A stretch of DNA of 64,000 bases from Raphanus sativus (taxonomy: Eukaryota > Streptophyta > Magnoliopsida > Brassicales > Brassicaceae): contig NC_079519.1 in assembly GCF_000801105.2 (NCBI RefSeq), positions 14,367,547 through 14,431,546 of the forward strand, read 5' to 3'. The position numbers and the translations under genes are program-made. Positions 31,975-42,558 of the stretch are shown piece by piece; the first letter of the stretch is position 1; each line of letters begins with the position of its first letter. The notes beneath the pieces were generated by a model, which was given only the letters and a program-made list of their open reading frames with translations, was not told the origin of the DNA and ran no database searches.

Positions 31975-33348
31975 CTACCATGTTTGAAGAGCCCTCACCA
32001 ATGCATACAGCTCCTGGTCGTAGGTGGGGTAGTTGAGAGTGGCTCCGCTAAGCTTCTCACTGAAGTAAGCAATGGGTTTCCTATCCTGCATCAAGACTGC
32101 ACCAATACCAACACCCGAAGCATCACACTCGATCTCAAAAGTTTTAGAAAAATCAGGAAGTACAAGTAAAGGAGCATGAGTTAACTTCCCTTTTAAGAGT
32201 TGGAATGCTTCTTCCTGAGCCCGTTCCCACTTGAACCCAACATTCTTCTTGATCACTTCAGTAAGTGGGGCTGCGATGGTACTGAAGTCTTGGACAAACC
32301 GTCGGTAGAACCCGGCAAGGCCGTGGAAGCTCCTTACCTCGCCCACTGTGGTCGGACTGGGCCATTCACGGATGGCTTTTACCTTCTCCTCATCCACTCT
32401 GAGTCGATCAGCACCTACAACAAAACCTAAGAACACCACGTGATCTGTTCCAAAAGAGCATTTACTAACATTTGCAAACAGCTTTTCTTTCCTAAGAACT
32501 TCAAGAACAGATTTCACATGCATCTTATGATCATCTAGGTTCTTGCTGTAAATGAGAAAGTCATCAAAGTATACAACCACGAAATGACCAATGAATGCTC
32601 TCAGAATATGATTCATCAAACGCATGAAAGTGCTAGGTGCATTAGTGAGACCAAATGGCATAACAAGCCACTCATACAATCCTAGCTTAGTCTTAAATGC
32701 AGTTTTCCATTCATCACCTTCTTTCATCCTAATCTGGTGACATCCACTTTTCAAATCAATCTTAGAGAAAACTGAAGAACCATGCAACTCATCAAGCATG
32801 TCATCAAGCCTAGGAATGGGATGCCTATACTTTACCGTAATGTTGTTGATGGCACGGCAGTCTACACACATGCGCCATGAACCATCTTTCTTGGGCACTA
32901 GAAGAACTGGTACGGCACAAGGACTGAGACTTTCCCGGATGTAGCCTTTCTCAAGAAGCTCACCGATTTGTTTCTAAAGTTCCTTGGTCTCGACCGGATT
33001 GGTACGGTAAGCTGGTCGGTTCGGTAGCGATGCACCCGGAACAAAGTATATCTGATGCTCATTCCCTCGTATTGGTGGCGATCCCTTTGGATTCTCATCT
33101 GGAAAGACATCAGAAAAGTCCTGCAAAACATCTAGCAACTTACTCGGAATCTCCGGTGCAAGGTCAGAATAATTAGCCATAAGAGATTCTTTATACACAA
33201 GTAAAAGAAATGGCTGTTGAGAGTAAAGAGATTTCCTGACCTGACTTTCCTTGACAAAGAAGTTAGAGTTTCTGGTACTAGACTCGGGTTTATCTGCCTT
33301 AAACTCTTGGTCACGCCCCTTCTTGAGTTGAACCTGGTCTTGATGGAC
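31975..33348 (-). pseudogene. CRM reverse transcriptase and RNase H start
   Basis: RT runs from [33 protein letters not shown] through [15 protein letters not shown] and [17 protein letters not shown] to [12 protein letters not shown] (YFDD box instead of the usual YVDD/YIDD). RNase H starts at [18 protein letters not shown]. Stops at 32974-32976 and 31975-31977 (both TAG) sit where the family usually has Gln. The linker 33132-33348 joins it to gag-protease in the same frame. Confidence 0.92.
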
Positions 33349-35139
33349 CTACGAAGGCGACAAAGGCACCAAGGGGATCTTCTTTCCCTTATGATCAAAA
33401 GAGTGCCGGTTTGTGAAACCATCATGCACAGCCTTCTTATCAAACTGCCAAGGCCGGCCCAAAAGAACATGGCATGCATCCATGGGAAGCACATTGCACA
33501 CGACCTCATCCTCATATCGTCCGATAGAAAGTGGGACGGTGACTTGCTCCTTCACATATTGCTCTCCGGCCTCATTGAGCCACTCCAACCTGAAAGGACG
33601 AGCAAGAGGCCGAGTAACAAGCCCAAGTTTCTTTACAAGGGTGTCACTAGCCACATTAGTGCAACTACCTCCATCAATAATCAAAGAACAAACTTTATCA
33701 GAAATGAGACATCTAGAGTGAAAGAGGTTCTCCCTTTGTTCTTTGTCGTTGGTCTTTGGTTGGACACTCAAGGCACGTCTAGTAACCAATAGTGGACCGT
33801 GGCTGGGATCATCAAGGTCGTCCTCATCATAGATCGGATCAGAACCCTCCACAAAGTTCGAGCAGAACTCATCGATCACTCCATCGGCCTCCTCATCGAA
33901 GATGGAATCAAAGGCATCGTCCAAAGTCTTTCTAGTAACAAGAAGAGGACCATGAGCTGGGAAGTCAAGCGCCTCTTCCTCATCATCATCAAACACTGGT
34001 CCAAGATCCTCCTTGTCTTCCTCGGATTCTACTTCACCATTTTCCAAAAGGACCATCACTTTTTGGTTGGGACATCGGTTGGCATAGTTGCCAAGGCCAT
34101 GACATCTGAAACACTGAATGTCTCTCGTTCGTTTTGGAGCTTCCTCTTTCTTTTCTCTATCAACATGAGCAGAGGCATTAGTTTTAAAAGCAGTATTTGT
34201 TGAGGAAGAAGACTTACCCTTTTCTTGATAGTTTGCTTTGGAAGTAAAGGATGATTTGGGAGCAAAGGCTGGCTTAGAAAGACCCTTTCTCTTAGCTTGT
34301 TGTTCAATCAGTATGGCCTTGTGTAGCATCTGCTCCATGATGTCATAATCTTCCAGCTCCATACGGTCTTGAATATCACGGTTGAGCCCGGTAAGAAATC
34401 TGGCCATGGTGGCATCTAAGGGCTCGTCTACATCAGCTTTGATCATCAAGGTCTCCATCTCCTGGTGATAGTCTTCAACTGACTTGGAACCTTGAAGCAA
34501 ACGCCTGAGTTTGTGATGTAGGTCTCGGTGGTAATGGTCGGGAACAAAGCGTCTCCTCATCAGCATGGAAAGCTCATCCCATGTATTAACTGGCGCCTCA
34601 CCTGCTCTCCTCCTGCTAGTCACAACTCGATCATACCAGTTAATAGCATAGCCAGTAAACTCAGCAGCAGCAAGTCTTACCTTTTTAATATCAGAAAAAT
34701 TTTGACAATCAAACACAAGCTCAATTTTTCTTTCCCATTCAAGAAAAGCATCCGGATCATTTTTTCTATCAAAACTTGGAATTTTCAATTTCAATCCACC
34801 CAAACCATCATCAGTTCTTTCATTTCTACCAAATGGATTGACATCACCTTGGTTTTGATGTCTAGGAGCTCTCCTGGGACGATTGATGGATCGATCATCA
34901 TCTTCAAAGGACTCTTCTCAGATTTCAAGGTTAGACAGGCTGTGTCTCCTTGGATGGTCACGCCTGGTTCTGGTTCGGGACTGAGTTGGTCGGCCCTGAA
35001 GTTCATTTAGCCTTAGATGGATCGCCTCCAAACCTGTATTCAACAAGTTAGACATAGAATCATTGAGAGCACGCATTTGCAAGTTAGATAATCCGGCATG
35101 TGAGTTTCCGGGTCAGTTTCTTTCTTCTTCACTGCCCAT
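33349..35139 (-). pseudogene. CRM gag and protease
   Basis: ATG 35139 is in frame with the long open stretch from 34803, but TGA codons at 35113-35115 and 34918-34920 interrupt the N-terminus (TGA could derive from CGA). Capsid core: DPDAFLEWERKIELVF...YHRDLHHKLRRLLQGSKSVEDY. The zinc knuckle is CFRCHGLGNYANRC, with Asn in place of the usual His. An acidic segment duplicates a GPLLVTR unit. The protease site is SLIIDGGSCTNVA. A TAG at 33349-33351 then separates it from the RT linker in the same frame. Confidence 0.9.
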
Positions 35140-35602
35140 GGTTTCCTGAAAACTAAAACAAGGTAAAGTTAGATAAAACTTCACACTCGCAGGTGTTTAT
35201 CCTCACCCACACACGTGTTTCACTCAATTTAGTGGTCACTCAAAGAATTCCTCTCAAGGTTCTAAGAAAGACAATCCAAATAACCCGATGAGATCTCAAA
35301 GCAAACAAATAATAAAACACAAGATAAAGAGATAAGAGAATTTGGTTGGGAATCCGCTTTAACCACTCCAAGGCTGGATTTCTCTTCAGCCAGCAGGATT
35401 TCTCTTCCACCACCTAGCCAAAAACAATCAAACTTTCGATTTCTTTTTCTTTATTTTTTTTTTTGCTAGATCTTTCTTCTTTTTTTTTTCATAAATAGAT
35501 ATGGCCTAGGTAAGGTAGTGGCCCGGATTCAAGATAGACAGAAGAAGAAGAGTGTTTAGAAAATGGGAGATGAGAAAGATGGAAAGATAATACCGAATTG
35601 AG

Positions 35603-35616
35603 TGGCTCTGATACCA
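35603..35616 (-). other. Primer-binding site of CRM
   Basis: TGGTATCAGAGCCA on the minus strand, 2 nt from the LTR, complementary to the 3' end of plant initiator-methionine tRNA. The 5' untranslated region 35140-35602 has no gene; it holds a T-rich stretch at 35442-35490. Confidence 0.85.
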
Positions 35617-35618
35617 CT

Positions 35619-35900
35619 TGATACGTCCTGAGATTGGACAGGATCAATCAATCGGTTTGAAGGATATGAACTCTGAAGAGAGAACTATGGAATGATGGAT
35701 GACACAAAAGGTTGCGGAAAGACCCCTTGATACTACCTGATTCGTTTGTTGCCGGATGTGACGCACCGGTCCAACAAAAGAAGATTTGTTTGCTAAGTGA
35801 TAACCTCACCAAGAAACAGAAAAGTTCTATGCAAAGAACAAAGAGAGTAAGACTCAAAATAAGTAAGAAATTTCGTGGATCTCATTGCCATGAAAGGGAG
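35619..35900 (-). repeat. 5' LTR of CRM, truncated
   Basis: It matches 29525-29811 and stops at CATGAAAGGGAG, where Tat-F's LTR starts. At 29796-29815 the unbroken LTR continues GGGAGTACATTATAT, which fixes the insertion point. The rest of this LTR is not found elsewhere in the window. Confidence 0.85.
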
Positions 35901-36445
35901 TGTTGGGCCCGAATATGGTCCGCTAGCTGACGATAAAACCAAAACAAGTATTGGGCCGAGTCAAAGCCCAACACGTTTCGGAGACCTAAACAGAGGTCTA
36001 ATGCGGAGCCGGAGGCTGGAAGCTAAAGGCGATCTTTAAAGAGGTCACGGTGAAGAAAAAGCTCACGTCGTAATAGAAGGAGGGCAGGACCCGGTCAAAG
36101 GGAAGCTGTTACAAATCCCTCAAATCACGGAGGGGATCTCGGGAACCAGTTGGCTACGATCAAGCGGGACCTGAGACTATTTAAAGAGAAAGCAAATCAA
36201 GAAAGAAGATTTGATTCAACCTTTATTCATTTTCACGATTATTCATATCAATTCTAAGGCATTTTTGCTATCTTTGTAATCATCAAGAGAAACATCTTTT
36301 GTAACCATTCTTTTACCACATTATCAATACAAATCGAAATTCATTCAACAAGTTATTACGGGATTCAGCCCGCGTTATCTTTCCCTAACCTTTCCTAAAC
36401 CTTAAACCTGATCTAAAATCTAGGTGGTGAGTTTTATCCCTCACA
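35901..36445 (+). repeat. 5' LTR of Tat-F (545 bp)
   Basis: It starts TGTTGGGCCC and ends CCCTCACA. It is the same family as 1847-2383. TATTTAAAG near 36179 is a TATA candidate. The leader from 36464 to 36651 has no gene. Confidence 0.88.
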
Positions 36446-36447
36446 AT

Positions 36448-36464
36448 TGGCGGCGTCTGTGGGG
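36448..36464 (+). other. Primer-binding site of Tat-F
   Basis: TGGCGGCGTCTGTGGGG follows the LTR end by 2 nt. It resembles the TGGCGCCGT start complementary to the end of tRNA-Asp, with mismatches; the tRNA assignment is tentative. Confidence 0.5.
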
Positions 36465-36651
36465 AAGAAACAATCGAATCCCTTACTCTAACTTGAGGAT
36501 GAATCCTACCGATTAGACAACAAATCCGTCTGATCTTAACCTCCCGATTCAGAGCGATGGCTCACCGAACGACGGAGGCTCTACCCTTGTAACCTCGGAG
36601 CCTTGACGTGGCGACCACCGATCCGGACAGCAGCTTCCGATTAACGCTCGA

Positions 36652-38367
36652 ATGAGCCAGACTACAACCGGAGCTACTAACCAGAGATCGTCAAGTGGAA
36701 CCGCCCCCGGGCTTCCAATCACCGAGAATCCTCAGCAGCAAGCCGCTCCGAATCAAACGGAGGCTCAGCTTTATGAGATTCGTCAGATGATGATGCAACT
36801 AGTAGACAAAGCTCAGGAAAGTGAGCGTACGATGCATCAGCTAGCTGTTCGACAGCAACGATTCGAAGAGATAACAAGATCTCTAGACACAACAACCCAA
36901 CCACCTCGACGTCAAACTCCAGGGGTCACTTTCCGAGATCGATTGACTGATCCCTCATTCCCCCGGGGACGTTTAGACTTTTCTCCTGATAGCACTACTC
37001 CCGAAGGACAGGGACCGGCTTTCCAGACACCTCATACTGGGACAGCTCCCGTGTTTAACCCGCCTATCACCAGTGCTATGGGAAGCAACGTGGCAACAAC
37101 CAGTTCCACACCCGGTCAGGTCCCTGATCGGAGCTCTCGCATACCTCCTCCGCCGACTGATTTTAGGTCCGGGATAGGAGTATCCTTCCCATCCAGAGGC
37201 AGAACAGCAGCTCCGGTTTATCAAACCAGAGGCTCAACCCCAAATGGGGATGGGTATCAACGGATAGATACCGATAACCCAAGAGCTGGTGAGCGATTTA
37301 GCCCACCAACTGCATGGGAGGATGAGCCCACACGATTCCGTCAGGAACCCCCCCGTCGGGTACCTAATAACGACCCAAATGTCCTACCCATGGAAGGACC
37401 TGAAGCTATCCGTAGATATATGGAACGAACTCATGCAGCTCTCCAAAAATTGGGAGCTCAAGTCCATAAAGCTACGAGCTCAGCTCCCGAAATCGATAGT
37501 TTGATCGAAGAAACCCGTGGAACTCCATTCACCGACAGAATTGCCAGCTCCTACATAAGAGATACCCGAAAAATCAGAATTCCCGAGTATGATGGGACCT
37601 CTGACCCAAAGGCCTATTTGAGAGCTTTCCGACTGGTAATCGTTAAAGCCCATTTTACACAGGAAGAATGCGAAGCAGGTTACTGCAGGACATTCGCCGA
37701 AAACTTGGTCGGAACAGCCCTTGAGTGGTTCTCTGGTCTCGAACCAGCCTCGATAGATAGTTTCGATCAGTTAACTAACGCCTTCATGAAGCAGTACTCG
37801 ACCCATATCCTGAAACAAGCCTCTGAAGCCGACCTTTGGAAGGTCAGACAAGGAATGGGGGACTCACTACGAGTCTACATCGAGAAATTCAGGGCAATAA
37901 GAACTAAGCTCTTGAATCCTAACGACCTAGTCGCCATCGAGACTCTCAAGAGAGGTCTGTTCTATAAATCGAAATTCTGGTCAGAGCTAACACTCAATAC
38001 TCCTCCAACTATCGATGATGCTCTTCATAAAGCCACCAGATACATTACTTTGGAGGAGGAGACAGCCGCATTAGATAAACTCCACAAGAAGCCTCAGAAT
38101 CACTTGAAAGGTGAATCCTCTGAGGCAAAGGGACCTCACAAAAGGGGGAACCCCCGAACCAACCAAACTCAGGGAGAACATTCCTACGCAATCAAGGAAG
38201 ACAAGGAAGAGAAACCTGTCGCCGCAGCAAACAAAACTCCCTGGTCAAAAGGCTTTGATAAAAACAAACATTGCTCTTATCATGATCGAGAAGGGCATTA
38301 AACTGAGGAATGTTGGGACCTCCAACGACAACTGGCAGCTAAATTCGCAGCTGGAGAAATAAAAGGC
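36652..38367 (+). pseudogene. Gag of Tat-F, one premature stop
   Basis: ATG 36652 opens a 549-codon frame. Residues 1-75 hold a Gln/Glu-rich helical stretch, followed by a Pro/Thr/Arg-rich low-complexity region to about 300. The capsid core follows (IPEYDGTSDPKAYLRAFRLV...NLVGTALEWFSGL...FMKQYSTH), and a zinc knuckle HCSYHDREGH runs across the stop to EECW. TAA at 38299-38301 falls inside this knuckle; the same frame continues through 38368 into protease. One codon change would reopen it. Confidence 0.9.
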
Positions 38368-39186
38368 GTGGACCTTAAAAAGCCACCACCTTATCAGAAA
38401 AGAGGTTCCAGAGACACCTCCCCAAAGCGCGAGAGGTCACCTGAGAAGGAGACCGATTCGCCACCTCCAGCTCCCAAGAAAAGAGTCGACATGATTCTTG
38501 GGAAATTCCCCCAAGGAAAAAGTTTACAAGTCGAAGCTCTCTTGAGCAAACCGTCACCTCAATCGAGCCCCGACTCGAGGGTGGACTGTATCCTTGAAGG
38601 ATCAGACATATGTCAAGACTCCGTCAATTCCATTAAGAATCACGTACGGAAGGTTGTGTCTAACACTGGACCTAAGCCCTCTAACCCCGAGTCCAATACT
38701 AAGATTTCTTTCTGGGAAAGCGAGACCTTAAACCTCGACAGACCTCACGATGATGCGTTGATTGTCACCTTGAACATCGCAAGATACGAGGTCCCTAAAC
38801 TCATGATAGACACAGGAAGTTCTGTCGACCTTATTTTCTACAACACCCTAAAAGGGATGGAAATAGACGACTACGAAATTATTGGCCAAAAAGCTAACCT
38901 CGTAGGCTTCTCCGGAGAAACAGCTACCTCATTGGGGACTATCAAGCTCCCAGTCATAGCCGGCGGAATAATGAAAATGACCAACTTATTAGTCATCGAC
39001 AGACCTTCCCCGTTCCATGCGATCCTGGGAAGACCCTGGATTCACAAAATGAAGGCAGTAGCCTCGACGTATCATCAATGCGTAAAATTCCCAACACCCG
39101 AAGGGATAGCTACCGTACACGGTAGCCAGAAGATATGTAGGATCTGCTATTTGGGAGGATTCGAAATCCTCAAAAAATCCCCCCAA
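38368..39186 (+). pseudogene. Protease of Tat-F
   Basis: It is in frame with gag. A basic Pro-rich linker leads to RVDMILG and CQDSVNSIK, then the protease active site VPKLMIDTGSSVDLIFYNTL (about 38795-38850), the flap region LVGFSGETATSLG and [11 protein letters not shown]. The domain itself is intact. It ends ICYLGGFEILKKSPQ at the UAG 39187, which has a readthrough context. Confidence 0.9.
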
Positions 39187-39189
39187 TAG
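39187..39189 (+). promoter_or_regulatory. Putative readthrough stop between protease and pol in Tat-F
   Basis: The codons are CAA-UAG-CAA-UUA-CAG, which fits the known leaky context UAG-CAR-YYA of tobamoviruses. The frame after the UAG stays open for 47 codons and leads into RT, apart from a later 1-bp slip in an A-run at 39327-39331. Tat-D (48452) has UAG-CAA-UUA-CAG and Tat-A has UAG-AAA-UUA-CAG at the same place. Confidence 0.65.
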
Positions 39190-40547
39190 CAATTACAGAT
39201 CCAGGAGGGTCGCGAAATGCAACAAAATATTCGAGGTCCCCCCAAGAACCTCACCGAAAAAGTTTGCATCGACGACTCAGATCCTGAAAGACAGGTGAGC
39301 ATCGGATCCGAGCTACCTCCCGAGACAAAAAGGAGCTCATTGATTTCTTGAAAAGCAATGTCAAAACCTTTGCATGGTCCACCAGCGACATGAAAGGCAT
39401 AGATCCGAACATCACCACCCATAAGCTAAAAGTAGACCCTACTTTCAAACCGATCAAACAAAAGCGTCGCAAGCTAGGCCTCGAAAAGGCTCAAGCTGTT
39501 AACGACGAAGTTGACCGACTTACGAAAGTTGGGTCCATTCGAGAGGTACACTACCCCGATTGGTTAGCTAACCCAGTAGTGGTAAAGAAGAAAAACGGGA
39601 AATGGAGAATTTGTGTAGACTTCACAGACCTGAACAAAGCTTGTCCTAAAGACAGCTTCCCGTTACCTCACATCGACCGCCTGGTTGAAGCAACAGCTGG
39701 CCACCGACTCCTATCCTTCATGGATGCTTTCTCAGGATACAACCAAATCATGATGGATCCTGAGGACCAGGAGAAAACTGCATTCATAACCGAACGAGGA
39801 ACCTATTGTTACATGGTTATGCCATTCGGATTAAAAAACGCAGGAGCTACCTATCAGAGGCTAGTAAATAAGATGTTTGCTGGGCAACTTGGAAAAACCA
39901 TGGAGGTCTATATTGACGATATGCTAGTCAAATCCTCAGCTGGAGAAGACCATATCTCCCACTTAAGGGAATGCTTCGATATCCTTAACAAGTACGATAT
40001 GAAGCTTAATCCCACTAAATGTACTTTCGGGGTACCCTCAGGCGAGTTCCTAGGCTATCTCGTAACCGAAAGAGGCATTGAAGCCAACCCGCAGCAGATA
40101 GCAACCTTCCTAGAAATGTCGTCACCGAAGACAACCAGAGAGGTACAGAGATTGACCGGTCAAATCGCAGCGTTAAATCGATTCATATCCAAGTCCACCG
40201 ATAAGTGCCTCCCATTCTACAAACTTCTAAGAAATAATAAGAAGTTCCTATGGGACGAGAAATGTGAGGAAGCCTTCAAACAATTGAAAGCGTACCTCTC
40301 TGAACCTCCGATCCTATCCAAACCTGTAGTAGGAGAGCCACTATACATGTACCTTGCTGTATCGACTGCTGCAGTTAGCGGCGTGCTGGTACGAGAGGAA
40401 CAAAACGAACAAAGACCTGTCTATTACACTAGTAAGAGTTTGATAGACGCCGAAACAAGGTACCCTGCAATGGAAAAATTAGCTCTAGCAGTTGTAACAA
40501 CTGCCAGAAAATTGCGACTTTACTTCTAGTCGCACTCAATCGTCATA
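39190..40547 (+). pseudogene. Reverse transcriptase and RNase H of Tat-F
   Basis: After the UAG a linker leads, past a 1-bp shift near 39327, to RT: WRICVDFTDLNKACPKDSFPLPHIDRL, SFMDAFSGYNQI, MPFGLKNAGATYQRLV and VYIDDMLVKS (YIDD). RNase H follows (YLAVSTAAVSGVLVREEQ...DAETRYPAMEKLALAVV). TAG at 40527-40529 interrupts KLRLYF*SHS where the family has Gln; the frame continues after it. Apart from these changes the domains look intact. Confidence 0.92.
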
Positions 40548-41300
40548 ATGACCTCACAACCATTACGAATGATATTGCACAGCCCTAGCCAGTCAGGGCG
40601 ATTGGCCAAATGGGCCATAGAGCTCAGTGAATATGATATTGAGTATAGACCTCGAGCAGCAGCGAAAGCTCAGGTCCTTGCCGACTTTATCATTAAACTA
40701 GCATCCGAGCAATTAGACTCCGAAATAGAATCTCCGAAGTGGAGCCTGTATGTCGACGGAGCCTCGTCAAAACAAGGCTCCGGTGTCGGTCTAAGGCTAA
40801 CTTCTTCAGCAGGAGAAACAATTGAGCAGTCATATAGGCTCGGATTCAGCGCCTCAAACAACGAAGCTGAATATGAAGCACTAATCGCAGGGTTGAAACT
40901 CGCCCTAAGCCTCAGAATTCGAGAGCTAAACGCTTATAGTGATTCACAGCTAGTAGCTAGCCAGTTTCATGGAGAATATGAAACGAGGGACGAAAGAATG
41001 GGGGCATATCTCGAAGTCGTTCAGAACCTCACTAGGCAGTTCGACAAATTCGAGCTAACAAGGATCCCACGAGGAGAAAACTCCTCAGCAGATGCGTTGG
41101 CTGCTTTAGCCTCCACGTCAGACCCCCTCGTAAAACGGATCATACCCGTAGAAGGAATCGAAAAACCAAGCATCGACATAGCTACTAAAGCTGAGATAGA
41201 CGGCAAGCTAACAGAGCAACCCGAAGGTACCTGTCCTGAAACGGTAGCTACCCAAGTTCTCACAACATTTTGGTTCCCAAAAACCAGAATACGTAGCTCT
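40548..41300 (+). pseudogene. Second (archaeal-type) RNase H of Tat-F
   Basis: WSLYVDGASSKQGSGVG, NNEAEYEALIAGLKLAL, AYSDSQLVASQ and GENSSADALAALAS give the Asp, Glu, Asp, Asp pattern complete. This extra RNase H defines the Tat/Ogre branch. It is open and in frame with pol on both sides. Confidence 0.88.
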
Positions 41301-42558
41301 AAAAAGCATACCTCCGGGAACACAATCCAAAACACAGAAGGTATTCCTCGAAATTCAGACTCCTTGGAGCCTGATCTCACGAATACCTCTGGGGGCACCA
41401 ACTCAGACCCACTCGTCTGCAGAATTAAAACCAGAAGCCGTTCAGCTCTCCAAAATTCATCTGGGGGCACCATCCAGACCCCGGAGAATAATGAAGGAAT
41501 TGGAGGTATTCCTCGGAATTCAGACTCCCTGGAGCCCAATCCTACAAATACCTCCGGGGGTACCACGACACCAGGTCCCGAACAGGAACCTCCCTCGTCT
41601 CTTCATAACAAAGTTGTAGGGAGAGAGGATTGGAGAATTCCAATCATGCAATACATCTTGGAAGGAAAGACTCCACCCAATAAATGGGAGGCTCAGAAGC
41701 TCAAAGCATTAAGCGCGAGATACTGCGTAATCGAGTCTGTCCTCCACAAACGAAGCATTTCTGGACCTTACCTAAAATGCGTCCATGGCCTCGTTGCTAT
41801 GAGACTAATGAAGGAAATGCACGACGGCTCATGCGGGAACCACTCTGGAGGAAGAGCTCTAGCCATCAGAATCAAAAGATAGGGATATTTCTCGCCTACC
41901 ATTATTGCAGACTAGGAGACCTATTCCTCTTCATGCGACAAGTGCCAAAGGCATGCACCGATTATACACCAACCTGCGGAAAAGCTGTCCAACATATCCG
42001 CCCCTTATCCATTTATGAGATGGTCCATGGATATCGTAGGACCACTAGTAGCATCAGGAAGTGGAAAGAAGAAGCTACTCTTCCTCTTAGTCCTAACAGA
42101 CTACTTCACAAAATGGATAGAGGCTGAAGCTTTCCAACAGGTAACCAGAGTCGAGGTCGAACGATTTGTGTGGAAAGAAATCGTGTGTAGACACGTCGTC
42201 CCATACGAAATTGTAACTGACAATGGAGGACAATTCATATCCCACGATTTCAAAATATTTTGTGACAAATGGAATATTCGCCTGACCTTCTCAACACCTC
42301 GCCGACCTCAAGGAAACGGCCAGGCGGAGGCCGCTAATAAATCAGTATTAGCAAACCTCAAGAAACGCCTCGGAACCCAGAAGAAACTCTGGTCAGAAAA
42401 ATTACTTGAATTACTTTGGGCATGTCGAACCACCCCACGAAAGGCTACAGAAGAAACCCCTTTCTCCTTAGCATATGGGATGGAAGCTGTCGTCCCAACT
42501 GAAACCATTGCTGGTAGCCTCCGCTGGGAACTCTGTACATCCGATCCCGCATCAGATT
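41301..42558 (+). pseudogene. Linker and truncated integrase of Tat-F
   Basis: The linker contains two copies of an RNSDSLEP-x-x-TNTSGGT unit (about 41347-41400 and 41515-41562). The integrase zinc domain (HDGSCGNHSGGRAL...CDKCQRHAP) is crossed by TAG at 41880-41882 and 41913-41915. The catalytic core follows: [17 protein letters not shown] and [13 protein letters not shown]. The frame then runs [27 protein letters not shown] and ends in foreign sequence at about 42558, losing the C-terminal domain. Confidence 0.88.

Larger units (their letters stand above)
29525..35900 (-). mobile_element. CRM-lineage chromovirus, minus strand
   Basis: Both LTR starts are present (29525 and 35619), with an initiator-Met primer-binding site, gag, protease, RT, RNase H and integrase between them. 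Proteins match the centromeric retrotransposon (CRM) lineage, e.g. [33 protein letters not shown]. The 5' LTR is cut at 35900 by Tat-F. CRM elements favour centromeric chromatin, which fits the setting. By eye the LTR stretches show about five differences in 280 bp. Confidence 0.9.
35901..42558 (+). mobile_element. Tat-F: 5' LTR to integrase of a Tat element
   Basis: The order is LTR, primer-binding site, gag, protease, UAG, RT, RNase H, second RNase H, integrase; the last is cut at about 42558. Downstream DNA belongs to a different Tat family, with an LTR starting TGTTGGGGAAAAAT. So this is either a chimeric element or the product of a deletion joining two elements. The insertion lies in the CRM LTR (flank GGGAG); no matching right flank exists. 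Confidence 0.88.

Noticed and set aside
38299..38301. TAA between gag and protease of Tat-F as a second programmed stop
   Set aside because: The context (GGGCAT-TAA-ACTGAG) has no known readthrough signature and lies within the zinc knuckle; a random mutation is more likely.
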